The notes: generated by a model from the letters alone, not told the origin. A DNA stretch of 64,000 nucleotides from Hymenolepis diminuta (GCA_900708905.1 CAADRB010000016.1:2218380-2282379); one strand, 5' to 3'; positions 27,601 through 42,013 are shown, counted from the first letter of the stretch. Numbers and translations: made by a program.

Positions 27601-29422
27601 TTTCAACTCCACCTTCATCCGATCGGCCCTCCTGTATCAGTTCTTCTTTCTTGTTAATATCCAACAGAGGGGACTCTACCGGTTTGTTCAAGTCATAACA
27701 ACCCGAAAAATCAAATTTCTTCGGCCTTTTCCTCTTGAAAGCATAAAATAAGGTATAATTTAACAGCCTTTCCTGCAGTGAACAAAAATATAAGATGCCT
27801 GCTAAGATAATTAGACAAATTTTAAAGGGGCTTTTTTCTCTCTAATGCAAAGACTATCCATTTACAGACATCTTAAACAGTGCGAGGATTACCTATTGCA
27901 GCGTCATGACATATTCAAAGATAGGTCTTGCGTGATTATGAGACTTCTGCCTAGATCTCTAAAACCTTAAAAATTCTTTCCAGTTATCTCGTGATAACCA
28001 GGAAGAAGGTATAAGAGCATGTTAGCTATGCGTTAAAATTCACAAGTTCATTAAAGGTAACATCCACGAGCCTTCCTGATGAGAAAACTGCATTCTGCCA
28101 CTCCACAATTAGCATGTTTTGAACAGTCCAATCAATTACCGCTTGACCATAGAATAAAAGCTTACCTTCTTTTTCTTCTCAAAATCAACTAAAACAGGGG
28201 AAAGCACGCGTTAATAAACGCTTTATTTGGAAGGGGGAAGAGAAAAATTCAGATACTTACTCTTTTGAAAATAGGGATTGGGTTCAGAGTCATCAAGACT
28301 AATAGGCAATGAAAGATCCAAGAAGGTTTCAAAACGAATCGAAGCGTTTTTACAGACGGCGCATTGGATGGAGGTAAGGAGGACACCACCAAATGTTCTA
28401 TCAACGGTGGTAGAGAGGCCAGTGCACTGACCCCAAGATTTAATTTCTTCTTTCAATTCTTCAGACGCCTGAAGAGAATTAATCAAGAATAAGGAAAATA
28501 CCTACTGATGAGGTATACTTCTTTTCATTCAAGATAGCCCGCTGCCAAAGGCGTCTTTCCTCAAAACGCAATCTATCCAGGATGCAACGCAAGGCCTCGT
28601 GGCTGTCATGTTGAGCAGTGTTGTTTAATTGTTTATAATAGCTCACAAGCTGTTTGCGTAAACACTGAAGAGAAAGAATGGTTCAAATTTAATTCGGATG
28701 AGAATAATGAAATGTGCAATAAATATAAAACTATGAATTTCAACAACAGTACAGGTGAAGCCGTCATTCCTATATGGAAAAATTATTTTTTCTTTACAAT
28801 CATATTGAGTCAAATAGTTAAAGAAATGTTTGTCTGTAGACGTGCACGATGATCGCTGTGCCACCAGAGTAATATCATCTGACCGATAGGTTCGGACTCT
28901 AATTTGTCTCAAAGCTACAGTAATTTGGCAAATAAGCAGTAACATAAAAACTAACAATTGAAGGCAAGTTCACGCAAATCCATTAAACAAAAACTGAAAT
29001 GTCCCGTAGATCAAGCCCTGCTGACTCACCTCAGGGGTTACTGATGAACGAGTATTGCGAGATCCAAGTAGATCTTCAACGAAATTAACAAAAGTTCGAG
29101 AGAATTGCAGCTCATCTTTGGGAAGTAAAAGACGAAGTGTTTGGGTATTCCCCTATAAGAAATACAAGAATAAAATTAAGGTTAAAAATGAGTGTCATAC
29201 GTCATTGGAAGATCGTTTAAGATATCCTAAACTTCCGCCGTGGGATAAATGATTGATCCATTTGGAAAGACCAGAAACACGAGAAAGACACTGGAGTGTG
29301 GAATTAAAATAGCAAGTATTGCCAACATTGATAAGACCTTTTGGGAGTTTTTTATCTTCCACATGATCTCCCTTTTCGTTAGCTTTTTCAAAAGCACGAT
29401 TGCGGATTTTCTTCTTGCCCAT
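21680..29422 (-). CDS. USP16/USP45: Ubiquitin carboxyl-terminal hydrolase, USP16/USP45 type
   Basis: Cysteine protease that removes ubiquitin (vertebrate USP16: histone H2A; USP45: ERCC1). Eleven exons on the minus strand: 29422-29201, 29152-29030, 28664-28506, 28468-28261, 28188-28166 (23 bp), 27733-27080 (end uncertain), 26890-26774, 24713-24143, 23612-23155, 22201-22115, 22039-21680. Phases agree at every junction, giving about 993 residues. Seen: Cys box GLINVGNTCYFN (Cys37), QHDSHEALR near 133-141, zinc-ribbon halves CAVC (exon 4) and CDEC (exon 9), LPAVLTIQLKRYQ, VSFPINLDIRPYC, GIVEHSG...SGHYVAYA (His near 898), HFSDT (Asp near 968), C-terminal YLLFYQRM as in vertebrate USP16. An acidic/basic insert (exons 5-8) splits the finger region, as in USP16/45. 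The start MGKKK matches the family, but the N-terminal ZnF-UBP domain is absent. The exon-6 donor could instead be at 27057 with a missed mini-exon. Confidence 0.93.
24336..24449 (-). repeat. Acidic module copy 2 inside the USP insert (exon 8)
   Basis: Encodes about 38 residues (protein 591-628) matching the exon-6 module at roughly half of the positions: shared DE, LP/IP, M, F, DDN, SL, GSI and DF in the same order. Preceded by a basic stretch in the same exon (KNKKRNEKRSIKKNK). Confidence 0.7.
27494..27598 (-). repeat. Acidic module copy 1 inside the USP insert (exon 6)
   Basis: Encodes about 35 residues (protein 291-325) with the pattern DE-(L)IP-M--F-D-DDN---N-SL----GSI-DF. The same pattern recurs in exon 8 (24336-24449). 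Each copy follows a Lys/Arg-rich stretch (KKKKRKRPKK before this one). The match is at protein level; I did not see long DNA identity. Confidence 0.7.
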
Positions 29423-29433
29423 TATAATTTCCT
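29423..29433 (-). promoter_or_regulatory. Splice acceptor 9 nt upstream of the USP start codon
   Basis: On the minus strand TTTCATTTAG precedes GAAATTATA and then the ATG at 29422. The 5' leader must therefore come either from a short upstream non-coding exon or from a spliced leader added in trans, which many flatworm mRNAs receive. No convincing upstream coding exon was found. Confidence 0.45.
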
Positions 29434-32400
29434 AAATGAAACATGGGTTAAATATATTTCTGACATAAAATAGCATACATCAAGACGAAAATGTTATGAA
29501 GTGATTGCTTTCAAAATAGTTAGAGTAAAGCACATTACGTTTGAAAAAACTCAGTTACCAATACCACTTACTCAAAAGAACCCCGATCCACAAGTACCAC
29601 ACCGACGCTACGCACCACTGCCAATGAAAAACTGAGGCTAAAGTGCGCAGGTTACAATTAAAGGATTAAAACAAAGTTGCAACACAACGTATTACCGTAT
29701 GCATGCGTAATATGAAAATATATTCTCCTATTCAAAAAGTGTTCAAGTCAGAGCATTTTTTACTTTAAAAGATTATTAGATGATTTGTCTTCAAATAGAA
29801 AATCTTTTTTGCACTTGATATACATCCAATCTGTATTTTTCTTGGATTTAATGGGGTTCAATTAGATATTTCGGGGGCTACATATGTCTGTTTACATATT
29901 AACTGGACTAACTTCTACATATGTTTAGTGGCAATAATTATTTATATTGCGCAACTAATTGTAGTTCGGACAATTGCATTTTCTTTGTTGCGGTGCTTCA
30001 TACTGGCAGTCATTAATAATGTAACATTATATGCTATTCACCATAAAATTTATCAAGAACTGTGAAAATATTGTGTAATATGTTCAATTATGGTTGAATA
30101 TTATAACTACCTTGAGAAATACCAGTTCTATTTTAGTCAATAAAATAAAGTAAACGTTGCATATTATAAAGCAAACTATTCTTGCTTTTGATTTATATTC
30201 GTGCAGATGTTGCTATCGTCTAAAACTTTCGGGTCATACTCTAACTATACACTATTACGTGTTTCTTCCCCAAATACGATGACGATCACCATCTCATTTT
30301 GAAACCACTTAGTTTAACGATATTTTGAGCGATACCCATTAAAATATTTGATATTTATCCTTTACAATTATGATATACATGCGTATCGAAACAAGAGTAC
30401 ACATCTGATCAAAGACTTATTGAAAGACAACTTAAATTAACTTATTCAAATACTTCAAAAATTAAATTTTTGAATACATGTAGAATGTAATATTACTGGC
30501 AATCATTCACAAACAAAATGGAAGGCCTTATGACTAACTTTTACTGGTAAAAATTTTTCAGAAGCAGAAATAAGTGGATAATATGTACAATTAAATATTT
30601 ACGGTAATATTATATTTTGAAAACGGGAAAGATCAAAACTTCTCTTGCGACATCATTTAATGAATGATAAAATCCTATCTTATGGCTGTCCACTATCTAT
30701 CTTATTACTTCATATTTGTAAAGTTCAACCTCAGCCGCTTAAATAAGTAGATAATCAGAGTGGGACTCTATTCAAACCAAGCCAATATTGTCGAAATAAT
30801 CGTTGAATAAAGGGTTTATCATTTGTGCATATCTCTTTCCCCTTAATCCCTAGTCACTGTATTCTTCCGTTATTCTTTCCTGTTCTGCAATGAAGATGTC
30901 TGTGCTATAAGAGTGGAAATACTACACATTTTTAGTCTCTAATCTTCAACTTAAAAAAGTAAACTTTTAACGCACCATTCGAAAATTCTTCATTTAAACT
31001 TTGTGATATAAAAATCATTGTCCTTTAGACTTTTGATTAAACACATTTCCAAATCTTTCAGTCGCAGTCTTGGAAATCTCAGTCCCCAAGTTATCGGTCC
31101 TCCCAAAATCACTGTTTATTTAGATTTATAACAAAATTAACAATGAAAAGGTGGATATTATATTTTTCTACTTTAAATTAGTGCATATAACAAATTACTT
31201 TATCTTGAAATAGAGAGAACTACGTCCAAATTATTAGGGTATGCATGGTGCATTAAATAACCCAAATATCTTCCGAGAGAGAAAAGTGAGGTATGTTCTA
31301 CCAGTTATTTAGCCCATTTTATCAAAAAATCATACCTTGAGAGAGTAAAATTTGAAGGTTTCCGTCATGTGTCGAAGCAATTTCAGATCATTCTCTTTCG
31401 TTTTATTACGTTGTTCTATTTTCATCTCAATAACCCATCTTAGACGGTAGAGAGGTCATCCTGGAAACGAAGGTACTAAAGCCGTCTTTTTCTCGCTTTC
31501 ATGGACGGCATTAATCAATTAAATTATCATCTCCAGCAAAAATAAAATTTATGCGTGTTACATTAGGCAACCGCATAAATATAATATTTTGGCTTTAAGG
31601 AATAGTTGGAACGATTTGTCTGTTAAGATCATTTTTCCCTTTCTCTTAACTCAACTCAGGTTAAAATAAATGACTTGGAGATTATTGGCATTTTTGAAGA
31701 TTATCCGAAGGTTCATTCGGATTGATAATTCGTCGCGCCCTAATTTCCTGGAAGACAGATTAGTGCCATATTTAATATTTCAATTAAGGATGGTAATCGT
31801 TGGGAAGATGGTCTAATTACCTTCGTCCTTTAAAGAATTTAGGCATCCATGATTAGGAAATTTGGGGTTCTTTTTTTCTATACTAAACTATATAGGCATC
31901 ATTAACAATTAAAAGCCATATTTAATTATATTTTTACAAATTTCCAGGTTTTTTATCAGATTGAGGAAAAGAAATTGGCTTTGTTCATCCATTATGCTAG
32001 ATCGGAAAAATCTTCTTTCGCCTTGATGTCTTGACCAATTTTTCTAAGATATTATATGTAGGTTGAGGTCACCAAAGTAGGATGAACGAAACTGGCTAAG
32101 TCATTGTCGTTTATGGTTGTATAGTTGTCAGTGGGCGGTCTCTGTTGTTAGATTACTTAATTAATTGGAAAAGTGAGAGGGGGCATCAGGTTCCTCTACA
32201 GTAAGCTAAAATATAACCACATATGGAAAAATGGCAAAATAAGAAAATAAAGGGAAATTAATAACCTGCATGAGAGAAGTGTCTGAGAGCTAAAAGGCAA
32301 ACCGAAGTTATACCAAATTAATGGAAGGTGAGAGACTGAGAAAAATAAATGGGCAAATCATGATGACAGGTAGGTTCGAGGTGTCCTAAAAAGCAAGTAC

Positions 32401-33613
32401 TACTTTCCTTTTCATTCCTGTTGGCACGTAAATGCTTGAAAACGCAAAGAAGGCCTTTAATTTGAAGTTTGAATTTAAGATAATCAAAGGAATCCAATGA
32501 GCAAATTTTCATAGGTCATGGTCCGAAGAAAATAATTTCTATTAGATTTTGCATAAACCAATAATAAGAATAATGAAGCAAATATACATAATATACAAAT
32601 GTAATAAAAATACACAATAATATTCAGACAGCAGAGCATAGTTTTAACGTTATAATTTGAGAAAGAGGTTTCAAAAATTTGGTTCATGAAGTTTTGGATT
32701 TTACTTGATTTCTACTCAACTCAGAGTTCGTTTAACTTTTAAAAAACTTTATTACAATCATTATTTGATACCAACTGAAGCGTTTTGATTTTGATGGAGA
32801 TAACAGAACTGCAATCGTGTTAGGCAACACTTCTACTCAGCACAAAATGCCATAAATTAAACTACATAGTAGACGAAACTAAATAGAAGCTCTAAGCATA
32901 TTTCATTTAGTCTTTACACGCAATTTAGATGCGTAATTCAGCATTCTCTTACAACCCCCTTAGACCTATCATTTCTTAATTATTGTCCAGTTCACAAAGT
33001 TCCCGCCTCAACTTTCGTTCTTCTGATTTGAGGAACGTTAATGCACTCTTTTAGCCTTTAAGATATCTCCCTCAGTAACTTCGCTGGGATTAGTGCTACA
33101 ATAAGATAAGTTTTGATTGGAAAATTACTAATATTAGAGCAAAATTTCTGCGCCATTATTATGCCACACAAGTGAACGTAAAACAAAAATACGTAAACAT
33201 TATGCATGTCGAGATTACACCATCTAATTATTCCAATTAGTCAGTTATCTATCCAGCACGTGAATGAAATTATGAGGCAGTGACTTCATGTAAATAACTA
33301 TGACTAAAATTTAGGAAAAAATCATTGTGATACATGATTGCTTTTTTTATTTTTGAATTATTAGTTATGTATATATATGTGATTGCGGAAAGGCGTAAAG
33401 GCCTAATTGGATTCACTTAAACAGTCAAGGTCTCTTGGCACTTCCCAATCAAAAAGGGAGCAAGTCAGATGAGCCTATCTATGTGCGGGGTAGTAATTAC
33501 GGGATTGGTAGATGCAAAGACATGTGCAGTGCAATTACAAAAAGCAATGCAATGCAATTTTGCCTCATTCTATTTCCGTAATAGGAAGTCACAGCAACAG
33601 AGCTAATTATTAA
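29434..33613. other. Intergenic, no supported gene
   Basis: Lies between the divergently transcribed protease (minus) and actin-like (plus) genes, so it should contain both promoters. I searched the minus strand for a ZnF-UBP domain (paired Cys followed by a WLCL-CG type motif) that could be upstream exons of the protease and saw none. Minus-strand frames at 32318-32687 look compositional. Confidence 0.55.
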
Positions 33614-34927
33614 ATGTCGGATTTATCACCTCCCATTGTAATCGATAGTGGAACTCAGGAATGGAGAGCTGGTGTTGCTACTGGGAGCCAACCAGAAGTT
33701 CGTCTTGAGCCGTCTTTAGAAAATCTCGAGGGCGTAAGTCGAATTAAAAAAATTACAATTGATTTTATCGCTGATATCTAATAAATATATCAAAAATTTA
33801 ATATTTATGTAATAATTATATCAAAATTTAATAAAATAGGATGAAGGCGATTGAAATTTTACCTAAACAAAATGGCGCACTTATAAAATGGCGTTCATTA
33901 TTCAGGACATTAAGTGCATTACTAAAATGTTTATCAAGGCTGATTCACAGCTATTGTAAGATTTTCCATGTATTTTTAGCAAATAGTTAGCTAATCCATT
34001 GTGTTTTAGGTTGATGTTGTTGAAAATGGAACAGTTCTGGAATTCAAGATTACGCAAAAGGCACTCAACTACTATACAAAGTATATTCGTGAATGTTTGA
34101 CTAAAATGAGGGTAAACTCTTCGACAAATAGTTTGCTTCTTTCTCTTCCCCTGAAAATGTCCGACGAATATAGACAGCGATTAACTGAAGTACTGTTTGA
34201 ATACTTCAGTTTTCAATCTCTTTTCTATGTCAGCCAACCGCTTTTAGCTGCCTATTCTTCGGGATATTCTAATTGCCTTGTCGTAGATTCCGGCTATTCC
34301 CATACAGGAATTCTTGGGGTTAAAAACCTATATCCCCTTGCTGACAGTGAAAAAGTTTTACCTCTAGGAGGTCGAAATATAGATCGCTATCTTCGTCATT
34401 TAAGTAGAGGGAAACTGGCCTCTTATAACGAAGCAGACCTACGACACATTAAAATGAATTACTCCTATGTTGCATCGAGCTTTACTAAGTCAGATGAATG
34501 CACTCAAAAGGTCGTGACTATGCCTGATGGAAAAAAAATTACCTTGGGGGAGGAACTTTCTATGGCCCCGGAAATGCTTTTCAACCCGAGTCTAGGTGGT
34601 CTTCCAGACGTGAATCCTATTGACCAAGCCTCTATTCGATCTGCTCTTAGCTTGGAAGAGAATGATGCTTATGCAGTGTTAGAGACGGTTGTTCTTGCTG
34701 GTGGTAATACTGGATTTCCTGGGACGCCTAATCGAATGAAAGAGGGAATTGCGACTAGAACAGTTCCGAGGATCAATAAGAGAGTTCTAAGGCATCGACA
34801 GGGAACTGAAGCTGTCTGGGTTGGCGGATCAATAATTGCGTCTACACAGACCTACCCTAAAGTATGTATCACCAGAGAAGCATACAAGGAAAGAGGATCG
34901 ATTTTGGCCATTGAGCGATGGTTGTAA
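33614..34927 (+). CDS. Divergent actin-related protein
   Basis: Two exons, 33614-33733 and 34010-34927, joined in phase 0 through GTAAGT and GTGTTTTAG sites, give 345 residues against 375 for actin. Alignable actin blocks in order: VIDSGTQEWRAGVA (first phosphate loop), VENGTVLEF, LFEYFSFQSLFYVSQPLLAAYSSG (keeps the Gln equivalent to actin Gln137), VVDSGYSHTG (second phosphate loop), LPLGGRNIDRYL, HIKMNYSYVA, MPDGKKITLGEE, PEMLFNPSLGG, VVLAGGNTGFPGTPNRM, VWVGGSIIAS and ITREAYKERG. The DNase-I loop and neighbouring subdomain 2 are missing, as if removed between the two exons. In the phosphate loops actin's Ser14-Gly15 is Thr-Gln, Lys18 is Arg and Asp157 is Tyr, so ATP hydrolysis and polymerisation are doubtful. 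It fits none of ARP2-ARP10 well by eye. The frame is intact, so I take it as a gene, not a pseudogene. Confidence 0.88.
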
Positions 34928-37900
34928 TTTTGCATTTTTCCTATATTTGACCAGAGTATTCTTATTATTACTAATTTGAAGTTTTTTGGTAAATATATGA
35001 TTAATTTGAACAATCTATTATTTTTATTAACTTAGGTACCCATGCACCGATTTAGTAATTTGCATAATTATCGCAATTATCATAGACAACCCTGATTAAT
35101 TTCAAAAAGTGCTCTGACAAAATTTTGTGGTTAGGAACTTCGCACGCCGATTGAATATCGTTACGATTTATTAGCACTGACTACATAAAGGCGAAAACGA
35201 ATTTTTCTTAGAGAACACATCCAAATACAAGGAAGAGTAAACTATTTCAAATAGGAATCATGGAGTGTGAGCAGAGTAGAAGGTTGGAAATAGCTAAAAA
35301 AATTTTTTACTTGCTTTTAATATAAATATCAGATTTAGTTTCTTAGTGAATCCATATCCACTACGTCTAGAGTACATCAACGAGTTGATGAATCTGGATG
35401 GTTAATCAAAGTATTTCGGTGCATTTTTATTTTGACATTAAAAATAATAAGAATGAACATGTCATTTACATAACAGAGCTGCACTGTTTTCAATTAATAT
35501 GTTTGACAATAATAACTATATGTTATTATTATAAATAAAGTATAAATACTATCGAATATAAATTGAGAAAAAGGATAACAATTTATTCTAAAACCACGGT
35601 CACTTAGATTCACCTCTTAAAAAGAATTCTGAAACCGTTGGTCCAACTTAAAGATGACCTTTGGCAACCCAGAGAGATTTAAATGTTTGTTCTTTGATTT
35701 GAATTAAGAAATCACCGGAAAGAGATGCAAATGTTTGGTCTAACTGGGTGGTCCAGTGTTAACAAATCAATAAAAAAGAAGGGTGAGGGGTGGTCTAGAT
35801 AAAAATCGATAAACGTCTACAGATGAGCGATACTCGGTAAGCAAAGCAGCATGAATCCTTCAAGTCACTTGGATTGGATTAATATCAAACATCTGAGTTT
35901 CAGTAATAATTCTTTTCTTTGAGAAGAGTCAGTATGGAAATAAATCAGAGGATAATTAATGATTTAGTAAACATCGATTGTGATTGCGCATTTACGTTTA
36001 ATAATGCATTGCAGACGAAAGTGGAGTTTTCAATTACGGCAATCATTATAGATCCATTGAAAGCAAATCTATTACCACGGAGAATCCGTAAAAATCGTTT
36101 CGTATAAAGCCAGTCCGACTTATGGTTTATCGCTAAGGAGAAGGATAAAAAAGGGTGACAAATTAATACAAATAAATAATGGTGCGACACCTATCACTAA
36201 GTTGAAATTATTTTTGTGCGTTTGATATAAAGGGCCTAGCTACAGCAGGTTAATTTATTATAATAGCTCATACATTTTTTTTCCAATCGTAATTGTTACT
36301 AAACACGAAGCAAATTGTTTATAGCTAACAGGGATAATTTCTCAAAAATATCATATGAAAATGTTTAAGTAAAAATTTTATACTAGAAATATAGATATGA
36401 TATTTTCTTGCATTTCGTTATTTTAGACTCTAATTTTAAAAACTGAACTTCACAAACATTTTAGGATAATTTCTAGTTATCCACTTCAGTTAACTACCTT
36501 AATAAAACCTTGTAATGGAAAATTTGCATTTGTTAATACGCAGATCCGTTAAAAATCTCCTTATCATTTCCCTTATTCAAAAATATTTCAAAAACGCAGA
36601 TTTACTGAGAGTTCAAGTGGTGAATTTTAATGAATGAACGTCTAAGGAAATTCCCATGGTAGAATAGCTAAACTGGAACGTCAATAATGAATCACATGAT
36701 TATCCAAGTTCACTCACATTTTTTCTACGTTTCTTTTTTCTGCCTTGATTGCAGGCAGAAGGATATTTCGATAATTTCTGAAATTTAACTTGAGGCTACC
36801 TAGTTTGCAATCCTACTACAAGGATAATATTGTAAGCACGTTGCTACTGCCAAATTGCAAGTAGGCTAAGCGAACAATCTCACCAGCTAATGTGAAAACA
36901 CTTGACAGCACACATACCAACACGGATCTAAGGGATAGCTTGAACTTTGCAGTGGTTGAAGGTATACCCAACCACAATCTAATTCTGCCTTACATGGAAG
37001 TAGTCGTTTCGACACGATTGTTGCTTCACTTGACTCTCACAACTTTGGGTGTTCTCCGTCCTCTATTTTTGCCCTTCCATTTTATGTTGAGTAATCTGCA
37101 AGGACTTCTATAATAAAGCCTTATTTAGACCATGCTTCTGAGATAAAACAGATCATAAATAGTGATAAAACAGTTTGGTTTTACTTAAATATTTTTTCCA
37201 CTTCTTTAATGTGAAGGAGGGTGATAATTTGGAAGGTGAGTTTGATTCTTGAAACCGAAATTTATATATTGATGGTATTAATTAAGTAGTAATTTAAATA
37301 TGCTGAAATATCATCAGTGAATTTACATTATAGGGAGAAGTTTATATAAGTATATGTTGGCGAATATAAAAGGGACAATTTTGAATCAGTCATCCTGATA
37401 AGAATCACTTGAGGAAGAAAAGTATCTTATTCTAATTATATGGATCATTAAACAAACTGATCTTATTTGGCTACTCTAGTTTTAAATGCAAACTCGAGGT
37501 GGAAGCATTATGCAAATCAAAAGGCATTTTATTCCATCAATCTTAATTTAAGCAATTTTTCTTAAAATTATAACCAGTTTTCATTGATGATTTGCACACA
37601 TATTTGTTAATCCAATTAAAGATCTGCGAGAAGTTCCACTTCAATAGCCACAAAATTCCCACCGATGAATGTTACAAAGAGGTGATTTGTAGAGAAAATT
37701 CCCTAGAATTTTATTTAATAAGAATAAATATCCCTTACAATATGATCATTGGAAACGAATTTGACCTGTTTTATTCATGATAGGTGATAGAATATTTCAT
37801 AAGGAAAGATCAGAGAAAAGGCTGCGACATTATAATCATTAAAATGAATAGTGATTATCTAGAAGTTTAACGTTAAAGACGCAGATGTTAGGTAATGATA

Positions 37901-40900
37901 TCCAGTAACATAGATAAGGAATAATGTAACTGAAAATTTCTTTGATCAACATTCTATTATGAATTTATTGTAGAATACTCAGCCCTAGTATGAACCAGTA
38001 TAATAGAAACAATATAAATGCGTTTGAAAAGGACAACGTTTAAATACTTGATGAATCCAGTCATGGATAAATATATGGAGACCAAACAGAATGACTTTTC
38101 AAGAAAGCGTAGAAGTTGCCAGGTAACGAGAGCAATAGGGGCAGCTATAACACAGTAGTTCCTTGTGTAACGATTTAAAAGAAGAGCGCCATATATTCGA
38201 CATTTGCGGGCTACGATTAGCATTCTAACCCTTAACTGCAATGTCTGCAGCGTTAAGCTGCTCCGTTGAACCTCCATTCCGAGCTTCAATTTTCTCAAAG
38301 TTATAGGCCGAGAAAATGGCTGAGCACATCTGCTGAGATAATATAAAAATAGTACTGTGTTTTTAACACTTGTTTACTATAAAAATAATGCAATAATGGT
38401 ATAAAAATGTGCTCGGAGTCTGTTTGCTGTAGAGTGGGGCTATCTAGGACACAGAAAGATTTGAAATAATAATTACTCTGCTTCAGAGAGCATCATTTTT
38501 CGGCCATTCAGCCCTCCTTATGTAGTTCTGTCACTATTATTAGAGAAAGGAAAACACACATAATAATCTGTCAGCGTCAGAATTTATCTCTAAATTATTA
38601 AGACACGAATCGAAATTAGCATCTGTATACATTAGATCTAAATTAACTCCGAAGGGCTCTCTGCGTGCCCTATTGCGTCTAACTTAATTTGATGGAGGCT
38701 TTTAGAATTTAAGGTCCTTCTTACGCCGCATGAAGCATGAATTACTGTGCCTACTTTAGTATGTTTCCAATAGATTACAGTTAACTGAAACCAGGAGAGA
38801 GAGATATTAGAGGAGTACAGTTATTGCCGAGAGTTCTATCACTTTTAAAAGATTATTTATAGAAACGAATATTTCCGAAAAATATCTACTTTTAAAGGTT
38901 AACAGAGAGTCGAAAGATGTGAACTTTGTTCAGACAGCATCAGGAGACTTAATGACATTGACATTTATTGGCGGTGTTTTGCTGACAATCTGTTTGTAAT
39001 TTCAAAAAAAAAATAAAAATATCACCTAGTCTTATTTTATCCCTGATGGAACGCTCAATATAAACTTATTTTTTTCTAAGTCTGGTTTCCCCGCCTTTCT
39101 CAACAGCAAAGGAGCACAGTTTTACTGGACTGTACTCTCCTGGAAAGATATTTTATCAAACTCTCTGTCAAAGTGTTTTAACGTTCCATAAGCCCGGTAT
39201 TTCAGAGCTCAGAAGAGGGAGAACATAGGTTAGTTAGGCACTAAGCCATTTCAGTTATGACCCTCAAATACATCATAGAAATAAAAGATTCAAAGGATGT
39301 ATGGCGCAGACAAGTAATAAAATTTTATTTTCCCAAAAAATAGTATTTTGGTAAGCAAATTTTACATGCTACTTCTAACCCGCATAAATAGGGTCATGGT
39401 ATATTTCTGTTTTGTTTCAAATGATATCTTGTGTTTTTCTCTCAAATTAGTGAAAGGTTTGTACCAGAATTAGGCCTAAAGTGGTGGTATCACGTTCTTA
39501 TAATTTCAATTTATATCCGCATTGATCTAGTGACTCATTTTGACCCGGAGAAAGTGGAAAAAATATTCATAAGTCGATAACGACTTCCTTTCCATTTATG
39601 AAGAAAATATCGCTGTTAATATTTAGTCCTGGAACCTGTTTATTTAGCTAATCTCAGGTTCTTTGATTCCGACTAACCGAAATTCTACTTTCCATAGCTA
39701 TGGCGATGATACAGTTGCTAAGCCGGCGCTTTTAACGGTACGTAGTTACTAATGCAATAAAGGAAGTAATAACTGGTTCTTAGCGTTTTATCAAGAAGGT
39801 ATGACAGTATATATGTGGAGTAAATATAGGGGATTGATAATTTGTCCGATTAATTTGATTAGTTTATACAAAAAACTGAGAGCACTAGACTAAAAACTAA
39901 AGTCAAACGAAATAGATCTTCTTTAAAATTATTTAAATCATAGCGATTATGAAAGCTCTAATTAAGCAAATTGCTAAACCAGAATAAATTTTCCGTCATT
40001 CATGACCTAAATGTTGAGTTACTAGATAACGCTAATTTAACCTGCACTGTTACATTGAAAGGGAAATATTCTGCATGAGTTATCGTAGTTTTATGAGTTA
40101 ACTTTAAAAAAAATTTCTTGTGGCTTTCACATAGTTAACCAATGGAGCTATTATACTTTATTTGCATTCAAATTCTATTAAAACAAAATTTATTCACGTT
40201 GATATTATCAAATAAAAGTTGAATATAATTGTTTCATTCTTTAATCACGGTAAGCTATTTCAGTATGGAAAACAATTAAATGAAGTTCGGAAAGTTTGAT
40301 CGGAAAGAAATAGAGAAAATTGTCCGGACAGCAAAAGAGTCTTATCTTAAAACTGAATTAGGTTTAGGCACGTTGCCTTAATATAAGCAGATTAGAGTTT
40401 CATATTCTTATGTCTCAAAGCTTTATTTTATTTTCCAGGGCAAGGTTAAAATTACTATAGCCATTCATCTTGAGAAAGCATCAAAACACATAAGAAGTAA
40501 AAGTTCATAAACGGGGAGGAAGGGTATATTCACAGGTATCAGGAGAACTCTACTTTATCTGAGCTGCAGAGTTATCAGGTCAGCTGCTGTTTCAGGACGA
40601 AGTTCTTCAGAGTTATACTTTCTCTTCACCATGTTGATCTTCGCAGGGAAAACCCTGTTACAAGATTTCATATTATTTTGAAGCCATCGCCTTTTAATGT
40701 AAGTCTCCTAGCACCCATCTAATGAAAGAAAGGAGATCATCTTTGGATTCGTGGAGATTGTCCGACAGTGCCTTCCCATCTCATTTACATTAACAAAAGG
40801 TCTATAACACCGAGGATTTGCCTACATAATTTCTCTTTTGAGTACGCCTTTCAACTGTGGTTGTCATTTAATAATGCAAGGAACAGAATTCCTTGTAAGA

Positions 40901-42005
40901 TTCACCACCTAGCTTCCACCTTCTTTCTCTCCGAATAATTGTGAGCAACCACGTGAAGTTGTTTTAGCCAACTCTTTCTACGTGTAGATTCAAAGGTGTC
41001 TGCTTTTGGTAAGTGGGGTATCAATAGCTATTTTGCTAATGTATCATCTTCTCCCTCTTGTCTTTGTGGTTGTGCGGATCCCTAGGTTTAAATTTGGGTT
41101 TATATCTGCTAAAATCAGGGCCTATTGATTCTCTATTTAAATTAAAGGGTACATCTCGCCACTCAATGCCTTTAACTCTTCAAATCTCCAAATGCTATAA
41201 TTGAGACCAACTAGACGACAAATTTAATTTTGTCTGTGATCCAGATTAGTCAATTTTTTGGAAATATTTGCAGTAATTGTAACCGCGGCAAAATTGTTGA
41301 CAAGAAATTAATCCGGATTGCAATTTATTAGTTATGTGCGATTCACTGATTTATCTAGTAAGTATGACCTTAGAATCACCACTTTTCACTAGGATAGTGC
41401 TGTAATACCTAATATGTACTCATTGGCAAGAAGAAAAAGTACTGTGTGGTTAAAATTCCAAATCCAAAAATTTACGCCAAGTTACTGAGCACACAGAAAA
41501 TAAAATAATCAATCAATTTAAATGGATTTAAACATCATTATGTGAGAATGAGTTTGCTCCCAACTTTATTACGGAAAGTCAATTTTTAGAAGTCCCCTAG
41601 TCTAGAAATTTGGTTTCTATTCTCTTTATATGATATCATGCTCTTCATTATATGCTAATGCAGCCATAGAATGAAAACTTTAGTCGAGAGAGTTTGACTA
41701 CACCACTAGTTCTCATGTATCGTCATTCCTAAACAATGTTTTAAAGGTATTCAAAATATACTCAAGTTGATTGAAATGAACCCACGTCAGGTGGTCAGAG
41801 AATTTGACAAAATTAGTCTACATATTTTATCTTACGTTTCTCTATTAACAAGGGAACAAACACAACAAGTGCAGCTAATAATTTATTCAAGAGACGTCAT
41901 GTGAAATGGGTCAATCATCTCACCTGCATTGGCTCATGAGATTTTGCGTGAAAGTTTATTTATTGAAAGGGTCAATATACGCGTATCTGTGCACACAAGT
42001 CCACC
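34928..42005. other. Gene-poor stretch, no supported gene
   Basis: About 7 kb. The largest open frame (113 codons, minus, 37957-38298) is hydrophobic, without signal-peptide layout or family resemblance. A less AT-rich patch at about 40520-41110 contains a short open segment ending in a GTAAGT (LRRENPVTRFHIILKPSPFN), which might be a lost exon. A hairpin with arms TTCTGCCT/AGGCAGAA lies at 36738-36760. Confidence 0.5.
36738..36760. repeat. Short perfect inverted repeat
   Basis: Arms TTCTGCCT and AGGCAGAA (8 bp) around a 7-bp loop; no gene context. Confidence 0.6.
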
Positions 42006-42013
42006 TATAAATA
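42006..42013 (+). promoter_or_regulatory. TATA box of the micro-exon-type gene
   Basis: TATAAATA 60 bp upstream of the signal-peptide ATG. Transcription would start near 42036-42043, leaving a 5' leader of about 30 nt. Chance TATA matches are frequent in this AT-rich DNA; the position relative to the first exon is what supports it. Confidence 0.5.
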